Source: Paenibacillus wulumuqiensis
GTDB taxonomy: Bacteria > Bacillota > Bacilli > Paenibacillales > Paenibacillaceae
Assembly (NCBI RefSeq): GCF_000971965.1
Contig: NZ_KQ040792.1
Location: 496,001-560,000 of the forward strand
Direction of reading: 5' to 3'
Length of the DNA stretch: 64,000 nucleotides
The notes under the pieces were generated by a model. It did not search any database. It was not told the DNA's origin and saw nothing but the letters and a program-made list of their open reading frames with translations. The position numbers were made by a program, and so were the translations under genes. Numbering within the stretch: position 1 is the stretch's first letter; each line of letters opens with the position of its first letter. This document shows, in pieces, positions 1 through 7,962 of this stretch.

Positions 1-1
1 T

Positions 2-373
2 CCGATTTTTGAACAGGATCACTTTATGGTTGAAGTTCAGCTGGAGCAAAGTATGATTTGGCAAGCAGATGAACTCTGGTTGCGTCGTATTCTGGACAAT
101 GTTTTTCAAAATGTAAGACGTCATGCCGCACAGGGACGCTATGTTTTTGTCGGTACAATTAATACTGCATCCGGTATAGCGATTGCTATTCGGGATCATG
201 GCCCGGGCATTCACTCCCATTCTACCCGTAAGGGTGCAGGGATTGGGATGTCTATTATAGACATGATGTGTGCACAGATGGAACTGGCCTGTACAATAGA
301 TAGTCATGATGAAGGAACATCTGTCTATATTCATTTAAAATCCGGCAAGGCGGAGACTGCTCAGATCGAGTAG
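2..373 (+). CDS. Sensor histidine kinase, C-terminal fragment
   Basis: Only the catalytic ATPase end is in the window; the reading frame is open to the left edge. Visible are an N-box (RILDNVFQNVRRHA), a G1 box (IRDHGPGI) and a G2 box (KGAGIGMSII), which define a HATPase_c domain of an orthodox two-component kinase. The protein ends a few residues past this domain. Because the next genes encode a LanF/BcrA-like ABC transporter, this is plausibly the kinase that senses the lantibiotic or cell-wall stress and controls the immunity transporter (inference). The sensor domain and partner regulator would lie to the left, outside the window. Confidence 0.85.
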   Translation, partial: PIFEQDHFMVEVQLEQSMIWQADELWLRRILDNVFQNVRRHAAQGRYVFVGTINTASGIAIAIRDHGPGIHSHSTRKGAGIGMSIIDMMCAQMELACTIDSHDEGTSVYIHLKSGKAETAQIE

Positions 374-387
374 TTTCCGCCTTTTTT
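349..387 (+). terminator. Intrinsic terminator overlapping the kinase stop codon
   Basis: A 14-bp stem pairs 349-362 with 368-381 around a 5-nt loop, followed by six T. The stem contains the stop codon (371-373), so the kinase transcript should end here and the ABC genes should start a new unit. Confidence 0.85.
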
Positions 388-488
388 GCTGCCTGCAAGT
401 TTAAACGGAATTTAAACGAAAGCTACCACTATTTTTAAACTACAGCATGTACAGTGAAATCATACCTTTTCAAGGAAGGATGAAGTAT

Positions 489-1424
489 ATGACAGAACAG
501 AATGCTGCATTGCGAACTGAACAGCTTGGCGTATCCATCAAGGGCAGAGCCATTTTGCAGGATATTAATTTGCGGCTTGAGAAAGGCCGCATTTACGGTT
601 TGCTGGGACCAAATGGTGCCGGGAAAACCACACTGCTAAAAGTACTGCTGGGCATTTTTCCACCAAGTGTCGGAAGCGTCTGGTTTGATGACCGTAATCT
701 CTACAAACAGCCTGACCCGAAAATAATCGAAACAATCGGCAGTATTATTGAATATCCAGGGTTTTACGATAACCTGACCTTATCTGAAAATATTGAGCTT
801 CATCTTCGATATCTGCATCGGCAGCAAGCCAAGGAAGTGGATGACGTACTGCGAAAAGTCGGGCTGTACGAACACAGGCACAAGTTGTTTTCGCAAACTT
901 CACTTGGAATGAAACAACGTCTTGGCATAGCGAGGGCAATTGCCCATTCGCCACGGTTACTGCTACTTGATGAACCGACCAATGGACTCGATCCTTACGG
1001 TATCAAGGAAGTACGGGAAATGCTCATTCAGGAAGTGCTGCGTAATGGCACAACTATCGTTATTTCCAGTCATATGCTGAGTGAGATCAATCTGATGGCC
1101 GATGACCTGATTATTATGAACCAAGGGAAAATCATTTTCGAATCTGCTTTTTTCAAAAATACACAGGAAATGCATTTGTACCGTTTACCTACTGCAAATA
1201 CTTTGCAAGTAGAAGCCATTATGGATTTTTCCAGCCACGTTCTGTCAAAAGGACCCGACGTCGTCGAGTTTATATCCGTTCTACCCCCAATTGAAGTGCG
1301 CAAACATGTGCTGCAGCTGGGAGCCAATGCACAGGAACTGGAAGGCTATAAATTATCCCTAGAAGACCTGTATTTGAAATTGCTTGCAAAGGAGTATCGC
1401 TATGAATCTGCTGCTGCGGAATGA
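489..1424 (+). CDS. ABC transporter ATP-binding protein, LanF/BcrA-like (lantibiotic self-immunity)
   Basis: A 311-aa ATPase subunit of an ABC-2 type exporter. Motifs are Walker A GPNGAGKTT, signature LGMKQRLGIARA, Walker B LLLLDEPTNGLD and a switch histidine in ISSH. The length and the ~80-residue tail after the nucleotide-binding domain fit the LanF/BcrA family, which expels lantibiotics or bacitracin from the producer membrane. The ATG at 489 is preferred over an upstream in-frame ATG at 447 because AAGGAAGGA sits 8 nt before it. Its 3' end overlaps the permease gene by 23 bp, indicating translational coupling. The immunity role is inferred from family and context. Confidence 0.85.
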   Translation: MTEQNAALRTEQLGVSIKGRAILQDINLRLEKGRIYGLLGPNGAGKTTLLKVLLGIFPPSVGSVWFDDRNLYKQPDPKIIETIGSIIEYPGFYDNLTLSENIELHLRYLHRQQAKEVDDVLRKVGLYEHRHKLFSQTSLGMKQRLGIARAIAHSPRLLLLDEPTNGLDPYGIKEVREMLIQEVLRNGTTIVISSHMLSEINLMADDLIIMNQGKIIFESAFFKNTQEMHLYRLPTANTLQVEAIMDFSSHVLSKGPDVVEFISVLPPIEVRKHVLQLGANAQELEGYKLSLEDLYLKLLAKEYRYESAAAE

Positions 1425-2133
1425 ATTTATGAAGCTAAAGCGTCTCAAATCACTGTATATTATCTTTTTTCTGAGTTTTTTGCCTTTTCTTATTAACGGT
1501 ATCGGTTTGCTGTCGATGGGGGGAGAACAAACATGGACACGATTTTACATGTTTGTATTCAATCAATATTCGGTTTTGTTTCCGACCGTAATTTTCATTT
1601 TCTCGGGGTTTTACTTTTATCTGGAGTTCAAAAATAAAACCGTATTGAACTGGATGTCTTATCCATATCCGCGTTTCAAGCTCATAATGTCCAAGCTAAT
1701 TGCTGCTTTTATCTTGTTATTCCTAATATCCGCTATAAATCATATCATTCATCTGGGTACATTGTTCGTCGTTTTTGGTAGTGGTATGACAACCTCCGAG
1801 TTTTGGAAGTTGCCACTGACTTCCTTTACATCAACTACGCTCAGTTTGTTGACGATTCCGGTAGCGGCGCTGATTGCATTTGTCAGTCGTAATATCATTG
1901 TAGTCATGGTTAGCGGGGTGGCTGCTTTTATGATTATGACGATCTTGTTGGCAAGCGATGTATCCATTGCTTTTCCGTTCTCTTTCATTTACCGATTCAG
2001 TATTCAAATGGTCGAGCATAGCATGGGATATTCCAGTGTGCTTCTATCTGCCAGCGGTGCATTCATTATGTTTGCGTATGTGACCATTTCCCTGGCAGGT
2101 CTGTATGTGTATTCTCATAAAACAAGAATGTAG
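1402..2133 (+). CDS. ABC-2 type permease, lantibiotic-immunity (LanE/LanG-like)
   Basis: A 243-aa integral membrane protein with about six hydrophobic segments. It has a short charged N-terminus (MNLLLRNEFMKLKRLKS) typical of BcrB/LanE permeases. It overlaps the end of the ATPase gene. AAGGAG lies 8 nt upstream of ATG 1402, so this start is chosen over an in-frame TTG at 1384. It should form the membrane channel for the preceding ATPase. Only one permease of this type is visible, whereas many LanFEG systems have two; the next small membrane protein may contribute. Confidence 0.82.
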   Translation: MNLLLRNEFMKLKRLKSLYIIFFLSFLPFLINGIGLLSMGGEQTWTRFYMFVFNQYSVLFPTVIFIFSGFYFYLEFKNKTVLNWMSYPYPRFKLIMSKLIAAFILLFLISAINHIIHLGTLFVVFGSGMTTSEFWKLPLTSFTSTTLSLLTIPVAALIAFVSRNIIVVMVSGVAAFMIMTILLASDVSIAFPFSFIYRFSIQMVEHSMGYSSVLLSASGAFIMFAYVTISLAGLYVYSHKTRM

Positions 2134-2148
2134 GAAAGGATGAGTATC

Positions 2149-2337
2149 GTGGAACCTGTACTATTTGTACTTTCTATGCTGGCGTTGGCTTGTACATTAT
2201 TTATTTTTGTAGGAATGATCCTGAACAATGGAATCAAAGGAATTCTTGATTTATCCAAAAAGCCTGTAAAATGGATGACAGGGTCCTTTGCCATGTATAT
2301 TGTTTTGTTTGCTGCTTACATATGGAGCAGCATCTAA
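2149..2337 (+). CDS. Small two-helix membrane protein
   Basis: About 62 aa with two predicted membrane segments separated by a basic loop (LDLSKKPVKWM). GTG 2149 is preferred because AGGAAAGGA lies 8 nt upstream; an in-frame ATG at 2140 touches the ribosome binding site. It lies 15 bp after the permease and 39 bp before the kinase, so it is probably co-transcribed. No family recognised. By position it could be an accessory immunity protein or a partner of the kinase. Confidence 0.65.
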   Translation: MEPVLFVLSMLALACTLFIFVGMILNNGIKGILDLSKKPVKWMTGSFAMYIVLFAAYIWSSI

Positions 2338-2376
2338 AGAAGGGTGCTTTCGTACTCTAACAAATGGGGTGATAGG

Positions 2377-3642
2377 ATGGAGAATAGCCATCTGATTCGT
2401 TCAATAAAGTATGTGGGCATATTATGGGTTGCTATAGTGCCGATTTTTATTTTTTCTCATATGCAGTATGCATATTCCGCTTATTCCCATGTATTTTTTA
2501 CAGTAATGCTTGTAGGGATTTTTATAGCCTTTGTGCTTATTTGGAAAGAGAAAAAAAGTACTTCCTGTCCGGAATTGTCCGGGCAGCGGCTGCTCCAGTT
2601 TGCAGGCAAATGTCAACATGCAGCCACTGCTGTGGAAATCATTAACTTGCTCAAAGATGAAATGAAAGAGATTATGTCAGAACAGGACATATTCATTTCT
2701 GTTTATGATAAACAGCAGAATAATTTCAATGGGCTACCCCTATTTTTTGAACGAAAGTCACTGGAATCATTAACGCCGGGACAGTGGAAATATGCAGATG
2801 ACTACTGGATCATATCGGTGGGAGAAGGATTACAGGAGCATTACTATCTATATAGTGTCGGTAAAAAAGTAGCACTTCCAGACGTCGCAACGGAAAAATA
2901 TTTTACGCTGCTGGCATGTCATGTACAGCTGCTGCTGCATAATCAGCTGCTCGTTCATAGCAATGTTGATAAACTGATCCACACCCATGCTTCTTCGATC
3001 CATTCCTCACCGTTGGTTGCACAAATGCTCTTTTCGATTGCAGAAGCTGAGCGAAAAAAGCTTTCGCACGATATTCATGATTATCTAATCCAAGAAATGA
3101 TTCATATGAATCGAATCATTGAACACCATCGTAATGTGCATCCAGACATACAACAATTGCACAATCAAATGCAACACAATATTGGTTACCTGCGGGATTG
3201 CTGCTTTGATTTAAGTCCTCCTTTTTTGCAACAGCTGCGTTTGGTTGAAAGTCTAAATCTGCTTGTCGATCAACATAGGAATCAAAATCGATGCGAAATT
3301 GAATTAATATGTCGTATAAATATTGAAGATTCATTTTCGGAAGTGTTCAATATCAATATATACAGGATTGCCCAGGAATTATTGAATAATGCTGCCAAGC
3401 ATGCGCAAGCCCAGTATATTATATTAAGTTTGTTACAAAAAGAAGACAGAATCATATTGGTATATGAGGACAATGGCGTAGGGATTGATTGGGACAAAGT
3501 AAATAAACAGAAGACCCATTTTGGATTGACAGGAATCAAAGAGCGCATTAAGAGCATGAACGGAACATACGCAATCGTTTCCAATATCAATGAAGGTCTG
3601 CTTTTTAAATGTGAATTCCTTTCGGAATCATATACATCATAG
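2377..3642 (+). CDS. NarL-family sensor histidine kinase (ComP/DegS-like)
   Basis: A 421-aa membrane kinase. Two hydrophobic segments lie in the first ~60 residues, followed by a GAF-like region of about 130 residues. The HisKA_3 phosphoacceptor box is AERKKLSHDIHDYLIQ, and the HATPase domain has NIAQELLNNAAKHA-type, YEDNGVGID and FGLTGIKERI boxes. This architecture pairs with LuxR-type regulators, and one follows 22 bp downstream. It lacks the many helices of ComP and has only two. The start is ATG 2377 behind GGGGTGA; an in-frame GTG at 2344 is not preferred. Likely role: sensing a signal, possibly the lantibiotic, to switch on the biosynthetic genes (inference). Confidence 0.88.
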   Translation: MENSHLIRSIKYVGILWVAIVPIFIFSHMQYAYSAYSHVFFTVMLVGIFIAFVLIWKEKKSTSCPELSGQRLLQFAGKCQHAATAVEIINLLKDEMKEIMSEQDIFISVYDKQQNNFNGLPLFFERKSLESLTPGQWKYADDYWIISVGEGLQEHYYLYSVGKKVALPDVATEKYFTLLACHVQLLLHNQLLVHSNVDKLIHTHASSIHSSPLVAQMLFSIAEAERKKLSHDIHDYLIQEMIHMNRIIEHHRNVHPDIQQLHNQMQHNIGYLRDCCFDLSPPFLQQLRLVESLNLLVDQHRNQNRCEIELICRINIEDSFSEVFNINIYRIAQELLNNAAKHAQAQYIILSLLQKEDRIILVYEDNGVGIDWDKVNKQKTHFGLTGIKERIKSMNGTYAIVSNINEGLLFKCEFLSESYTS

Positions 3643-3664
3643 ACATTGAAGGAGGAGTCACTTC

Positions 3665-4327
3665 GTGAATATTCTCTTGGTTGATGATCATATCGGTGTA
3701 GCACAAGGAACAAAAGCAATCTTGGAAAGGCGGGGCAGCATGAAGGTTACGCTGCTATCATGTAGCGGACAGGTTATGGAGCACTTGCATAATCGGCAAT
3801 ATGACTTAATCCTGTTAGATTTGTATATGCCAGAACTGAATGGAATGGAGTTGGCCAAGCTTATACTGGATTATGAACCTGCATCCAGAATCATTATTTA
3901 TACCGGTTTTGATATTGCGACTCATTTCAATATGATGGTGAATATTGGAATTTGCGGATTTATTAGCAAGTCATTGCCTGAAGAACAAATGGTTAGGGCC
4001 ATTGAATGTGCGATGCACGGGGATACGCTGATCCCTACATATTTATTTAAGCAACTCAGAAGGAAGGAAGTCAGTACAATTGAGCAGCCCATGGAAGATG
4101 CGCAAGAACCGCTACGCGATATTACATTAAATGAACGTGAACAAGATATTTTAATGGGCGTAGCAGAAGGTATGACTAATCGGGAATTGTCCGCCAAACT
4201 GCTAATCAGTCAGCGTGCAGTAGAGTATGTTCTAACAGGTGTGTATAACAAGCTAGGCGTAAAGTCCAGAACTGAAGCGTTGATTAAAGCCAAAAGATAT
4301 TCCCTTTTATCCGTTAGTATGATTTGA
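3665..4327 (+). CDS. Response regulator, NarL/ComA type
   Basis: A 220-aa protein with an N-terminal receiver domain (acidic pair DD at 7-8, phosphoacceptor Asp in LILLDLYMPELNGMELA) and a C-terminal LuxR-type helix-turn-helix (LNEREQDILMGVAEGMTNREL to VYNKLGVKSRTEAL). The GTG start is supported by GGAGGAG 8 nt upstream. It is the cognate partner of the preceding kinase. A ComA-box-like sequence lies about 60 bp downstream, in front of the first lantibiotic precursor, suggesting direct control of that promoter. Confidence 0.9.
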   Translation: MNILLVDDHIGVAQGTKAILERRGSMKVTLLSCSGQVMEHLHNRQYDLILLDLYMPELNGMELAKLILDYEPASRIIIYTGFDIATHFNMMVNIGICGFISKSLPEEQMVRAIECAMHGDTLIPTYLFKQLRRKEVSTIEQPMEDAQEPLRDITLNEREQDILMGVAEGMTNRELSAKLLISQRAVEYVLTGVYNKLGVKSRTEALIKAKRYSLLSVSMI

Positions 4328-4334
4328 TGGCAGC

Positions 4335-4370
4335 AAAAAGGAGCAGTGTTTACGAACACTGCTCCTTTTG
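4335..4370 (+). terminator. Intrinsic terminator after the response regulator
   Basis: Stem AAAAGGAGCAGTGTT with complement AACACTGCTCCTTTT around loop TACG. It separates the regulatory/immunity unit from the structural genes. Confidence 0.88.
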
Positions 4371-4388
4371 CGTGTCCGCATCGTATAC

Positions 4389-4465
4389 CTTCGGAAAACC
4401 GCAAATTAAAGGCGTTATTCCGAAGGTACCTTTTCGCTGACGGAATCGCATGGATCGATTATGAT
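4389..4465 (+). promoter_or_regulatory. Promoter of the alpha precursor with ComA-box-like site
   Basis: At 4389-4404 stands CTTCGGaaaaCCGCAA, which matches the published ComA box TTGCGG-N4-CCGCAA at 10 of 12 defined bases. An 11-bp perfect inverted repeat (4386-4396 with 4418-4428) spans the site. Downstream are a -35 CTGACG (4437-4442), a 17-bp spacer and a -10 TATGAT (4460-4465). The box centre would be about 75 bp before the transcription start, as expected for an activator. Assignment to the adjacent ComA-like regulator is inference. Confidence 0.6.
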
Positions 4466-4473
4466 GTTCTCAA

Positions 4474-4506
4474 GGGAATATATGGATGATGAAACAATAT
4501 ATTCCC
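4474..4506 (+). promoter_or_regulatory. 5' UTR hairpin before the alpha precursor
   Basis: A perfect 10-bp inverted repeat GGGAATATAT / ATATATTCCC with a 13-nt loop. It begins a few bases after the predicted transcription start and ends about 16 nt before the GGAGGA ribosome binding site. A stem right at the 5' end would protect the mRNA, or it may be an operator. Confidence 0.55.
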
Positions 4507-4531
4507 AAAAAAACGAAATGGAGGAATTTTA

Positions 4532-4708
4532 ATGAAAGAACAATGGTATGACTTCGCTGGTAATCTCGAAATGGAACTGAATGAAATTTCATTGAGTGAA
4601 CTCAGTGGAGGAGCAGAAGTACAGGGGCTTTCCCAGGGTAACGACGGCAAGGTATGTACACTTACTTGGGAATGCGGCCTTTGTCCAACACATACTTGCT
4701 TTTGTTAA
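4532..4708 (+). CDS. lanA1: Two-peptide lantibiotic alpha precursor (LanA1)
   Basis: A 58-aa prepeptide preceded by GGAGGA 7-8 nt upstream. The acidic leader carries LSLSELSGGA, a double-glycine processing site cleaved by LanT after G27. The predicted core ends in KVCTLTWECGLCPTHTCFC. CTLTxEC is the ring motif shared by mersacidin-like and alpha peptides (lacticin 3147 A1, haloduracin alpha, actagardine) and binds lipid II. The core has five Cys and five Ser/Thr, so extensive lanthionine cross-linking is possible; the unusual tail CPTHTCFC also recalls the CPTTKC motif of beta peptides. LanM lies directly downstream. Identity as a class II precursor is strong; the alpha assignment follows from the motif and the beta partner at 10230. 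Confidence 0.9.
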   Translation: MKEQWYDFAGNLEMELNEISLSELSGGAEVQGLSQGNDGKVCTLTWECGLCPTHTCFC

Positions 4709-4748
4709 TTGAAAAGCTTTAGCCATGTACAGCACAAGTCCATAATGC

Positions 4749-4775
4749 AGGGAGATGCACACATCTCCCTTTTCT
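4749..4775 (+). terminator. Attenuator hairpin between lanA1 and lanM1
   Basis: Stem AGGGAGATG/CATCTCCCT with a 4-nt loop and a short T run. It lies 40 bp after the precursor stop and before the LanM ribosome binding site. Partial readthrough terminators here keep precursor mRNA in excess over enzyme mRNA in many lantibiotic operons. Confidence 0.7.
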
Positions 4776-4796
4776 AAAAAAGGGGATGTGAATCTG

Positions 4797-7700
4797 ATGA
4801 CAACCATGACCAATCTGTTAATGAGCAAGGAAAGAAAAGGACCACAAGTTTTAGATACGGAATGCCAGTTGCTCGATCGTAATCTGGAATTGATCTATAA
4901 ACAAAATAAAGAACTGGCTGAGGAAAGCATCCAGCATGTTATGTCGGTATCCAATCTTGAAGAGGTAAAACAATTGTATTATACAGGGCTACATACATCT
5001 GGATTCAAAATGAAAGTGTTTGAGCATCTAAAGTGTACTATAGCTTCTCAGCAGGTTAAGCCTGATCAGATTAATGACAATATTATGTTCCATACCTTTG
5101 CCTTGAAAATTACAGCGTACTTTTCTCAACTGTTACCGTTCTCACGCATCAATGAACAGCGGCTGGAGAACGTTACACATATCCAAAGCCGGATCATGGA
5201 GCAGCTTGAAAAAAGTATTCTTAAAATATCATACCGCACTCTCGTTCTGGATATGAATATAAACCGTGAACAAGGGAAGTTGTTGGGAACAACACCCGAG
5301 CAACAATATGAGTATTACCACCATCATTGTTTGCAGGACAAAGCATATATGGAGAAATTTTTCGAAAAATATCCAGTATTGCTGAGAGCACTCGGAGGAG
5401 AAATACGTAAATACAGAAAATTTTTGAACGAGTTATTTGCCCGATTTGAAAGAGATTACGATCAAATTGCAGCCTTATTTGCAGTATCAAAGGCTGTACA
5501 GATACGTGATATCGAAATGGGAATAGGTGACTCTCATTCAGATGGACGCAAAGTTACCCGCCTGGTTTTGAACTGTGGACAGCTTATTTACAAGCCGCGC
5601 AGTCTATCTATTGACAAACTGTACGAGAAAATCATTCATTTTACCAACGAAATGTCCAATGCTCCGGATTTGCAGCTACAGGCGCCTGGAGTACTGGAAC
5701 GGAAGCATTATGGTTGGGCAGAGTATATTTCTTTCCAAGGCTGCGCCAATCAGCAGCAGGTTCAACAATTCTATACGCGAATGGGAGCACAGATGGCATT
5801 ATTGTACACTTTGCAAGCTGTGGATTTCCATTCCGAAAATTTGATTGCACATGGAGATCAACCTGTATTAATTGATTTGGAATCACTCTTTCATCCAATG
5901 TACGAACGAGATCAAGAAGAAGCTACCGCCTATCAGCAAGCTGAGAAAAAATTGAACGAATCGGTTCGTGCGCTTGGCCTACTTCCATTTTTGTTTGCAG
6001 GGAAAGCGGATATTAGTGGTATTGGTCGTCAAGGGAAAACGCAATCCATCTTGAAAGTACCGCAACTAAAACACGCCAAAACCGCCTATATGCAGGTTCA
6101 GCGTGAATATACCGAAACAGACGAAAGCTATAATCAGCCCTTGCTGGAGAACACGCTTGCTATCAACCCAAAACAATATGTGAAGGAGCTTAAACAGGGA
6201 TTTGGGATGATGTACGAGCTGTTATTTCGTAACAAACAGGCATTATGTCAGCTGCTTGAGGATCATGGAGCAGCAGCCATTATCCGCTTCATACCCAAAC
6301 CTACCGTAAAATATGCTTCCTTGCTGGAACTTAGTTTTCATCCTCGGTTTCTGCATAATTCTATTGATCGTGAAGTATTTCTGTCTAAGATATGGGAGGA
6401 TTCGAAAGGGAAAGCGGATTACGAAAAACTTGTTATACATGAATTTGTTGATTTACTTAACAATGATATTCCTTATTTCAGCATTCATCTCAACCAGAGA
6501 CATTTGTACACGGCTAAAAGAAAAGAAATAGGTGACTTTTTCAGGGAATCTCCTCTGGAAATGGTCCAGCGGCGTATCTCTGGACTTTCAATGGAAGATA
6601 AGGATTTTCAGTTACAAATCATTGAGCTATCTATGCTAGCGGCAGAGGAGCAAAAGCAAACGGTACTCAAGCAATTTGTTAGCAAAGAATACAGTGATTA
6701 TACGCAAGAACCCGCAGCTGGATATAAAGCATTACTTCAGGAGAAGGCTATACGACTGACTGAGTATATCCATGCTGGCGCTTATCACAGCTGTATATCG
6801 GACAAACCTACTTATGCCTGGCTGAACACCATGCCTGTAGGCGTGGAAGAGCTACAATGGAATTTGTCTGTTATGGGTGATTCCCTGTATGATGGCTTGT
6901 CGGGGATGGCTCTTCTGAATCTGAGTTTATGGAAAGCCGGGGAAGGTTTGGAATATCGCCAGCGGGCAGAGCATATTATGGATGATGTCATTGAACGTTA
7001 TTCCAATCTGGAGATTAATGCAGATAATCGAGAGCGTATATCAATTGGAGCATACTCGGGAATTGCCTCGATTGTTTATACATTGCTAAATTTTTACCGG
7101 ATGACAGGCAAGCGACATTTTTATGAAGGTGCAGGAACCGTTGCGAGTCTTATTCCCAAACTGCTGCCATATGATAGAGAATTGGATCTGATCGGCGGCA
7201 GTTCCGGTGCACTGGCTGTTATGGCACGAGGATATGAGATCGAGCAGGATCCATTGTTTCATGATCTGGCTGAAGGTTGTGTAAAACATCTTCTCGACAG
7301 TGCCATTTATATTGATGATCAACAGGTGACGTGGAAAGGCATTGCCGGTAAGCCGCTGACAGGTTTTTCACATGGTAACGCCGGCATGATCTATGCATTG
7401 CAATTGTGGGAAAGATATACGGATAACAAGGAACTGAAGACAATAATAAAAAAGGGACTGAATTTTGAAAACAACCAATCAAGCCATGGGAACTGGAATG
7501 ATTTGCGCAAACCTGTGCAGGAAGCAGCTACATCCGCATGGTGTCATGGTTCGCCCGGCATTTTGATGTCTCGTCTGGAGTTGGCAAATTCGAGTGACTC
7601 CGAGGTTGCTCTACAGGCGGTACATGATCAACAGATGGCACTGCCCAATATACTGCATGACGGATTTGGAAGAGAGCAAAGTCTGTGTCATGGAGACATG

Positions 7701-7952
7701 GGTAATGGAATGATTTTGATGCAGTATGGTCGAAAAACCAACCGTCCAGCCTGGTTAAATGTGGGCAAAAATTTGATTATCGAAAGTGCAACTAGCCGTC
7801 TGAAATATCAGTGCGGTGTCGGAAATGAAGTGGAAACTCCCAATATGATGCTTGGACTTGCCGGTATTGCATATGGAATGCTGTATGCCTGTCATCCGGA
7901 ACTGCCCAATATTTTGGACCTGGAACTGAGTCATACACCGTTATCGGAGTAG
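4797..7952 (+). CDS. lanM: Class II lanthionine synthetase LanM1
   Basis: A 1051-aa bifunctional enzyme that dehydrates Ser/Thr in the core peptide and adds Cys thiols to form (methyl)lanthionine rings. The N-terminal dehydratase domain (roughly residues 130-600) shows KPRSLSIDKLY near 265 and DFHSENLIAHGDQP...LIDLESLF near 345. The C-terminal LanC-like cyclase has GFSHGNAGM, then the zinc ligands in AWCHGSPGI (near 915) and SLCHGDMGNG (near 963). Start ATG 4797 follows AGGGGA; an in-frame ATG at 4755 lies inside the attenuator hairpin and is rejected. Position right after lanA1 suggests it modifies the alpha peptide. Confidence 0.95.
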   Translation: MTTMTNLLMSKERKGPQVLDTECQLLDRNLELIYKQNKELAEESIQHVMSVSNLEEVKQLYYTGLHTSGFKMKVFEHLKCTIASQQVKPDQINDNIMFHTFALKITAYFSQLLPFSRINEQRLENVTHIQSRIMEQLEKSILKISYRTLVLDMNINREQGKLLGTTPEQQYEYYHHHCLQDKAYMEKFFEKYPVLLRALGGEIRKYRKFLNELFARFERDYDQIAALFAVSKAVQIRDIEMGIGDSHSDGRKVTRLVLNCGQLIYKPRSLSIDKLYEKIIHFTNEMSNAPDLQLQAPGVLERKHYGWAEYISFQGCANQQQVQQFYTRMGAQMALLYTLQAVDFHSENLIAHGDQPVLIDLESLFHPMYERDQEEATAYQQAEKKLNESVRALGLLPFLFAGKADISGIGRQGKTQSILKVPQLKHAKTAYMQVQREYTETDESYNQPLLENTLAINPKQYVKELKQGFGMMYELLFRNKQALCQLLEDHGAAAIIRFIPKPTVKYASLLELSFHPRFLHNSIDREVFLSKIWEDSKGKADYEKLVIHEFVDLLNNDIPYFSIHLNQRHLYTAKRKEIGDFFRESPLEMVQRRISGLSMEDKDFQLQIIELSMLAAEEQKQTVLKQFVSKEYSDYTQEPAAGYKALLQEKAIRLTEYIHAGAYHSCISDKPTYAWLNTMPVGVEELQWNLSVMGDSLYDGLSGMALLNLSLWKAGEGLEYRQRAEHIMDDVIERYSNLEINADNRERISIGAYSGIASIVYTLLNFYRMTGKRHFYEGAGTVASLIPKLLPYDRELDLIGGSSGALAVMARGYEIEQDPLFHDLAEGCVKHLLDSAIYIDDQQVTWKGIAGKPLTGFSHGNAGMIYALQLWERYTDNKELKTIIKKGLNFENNQSSHGNWNDLRKPVQEAATSAWCHGSPGILMSRLELANSSDSEVALQAVHDQQMALPNILHDGFGREQSLCHGDMGNGMILMQYGRKTNRPAWLNVGKNLIIESATSRLKYQCGVGNEVETPNMMLGLAGIAYGMLYACHPELPNILDLELSHTPLSE

Positions 7953-7962
7953 GAGGAGGCAT

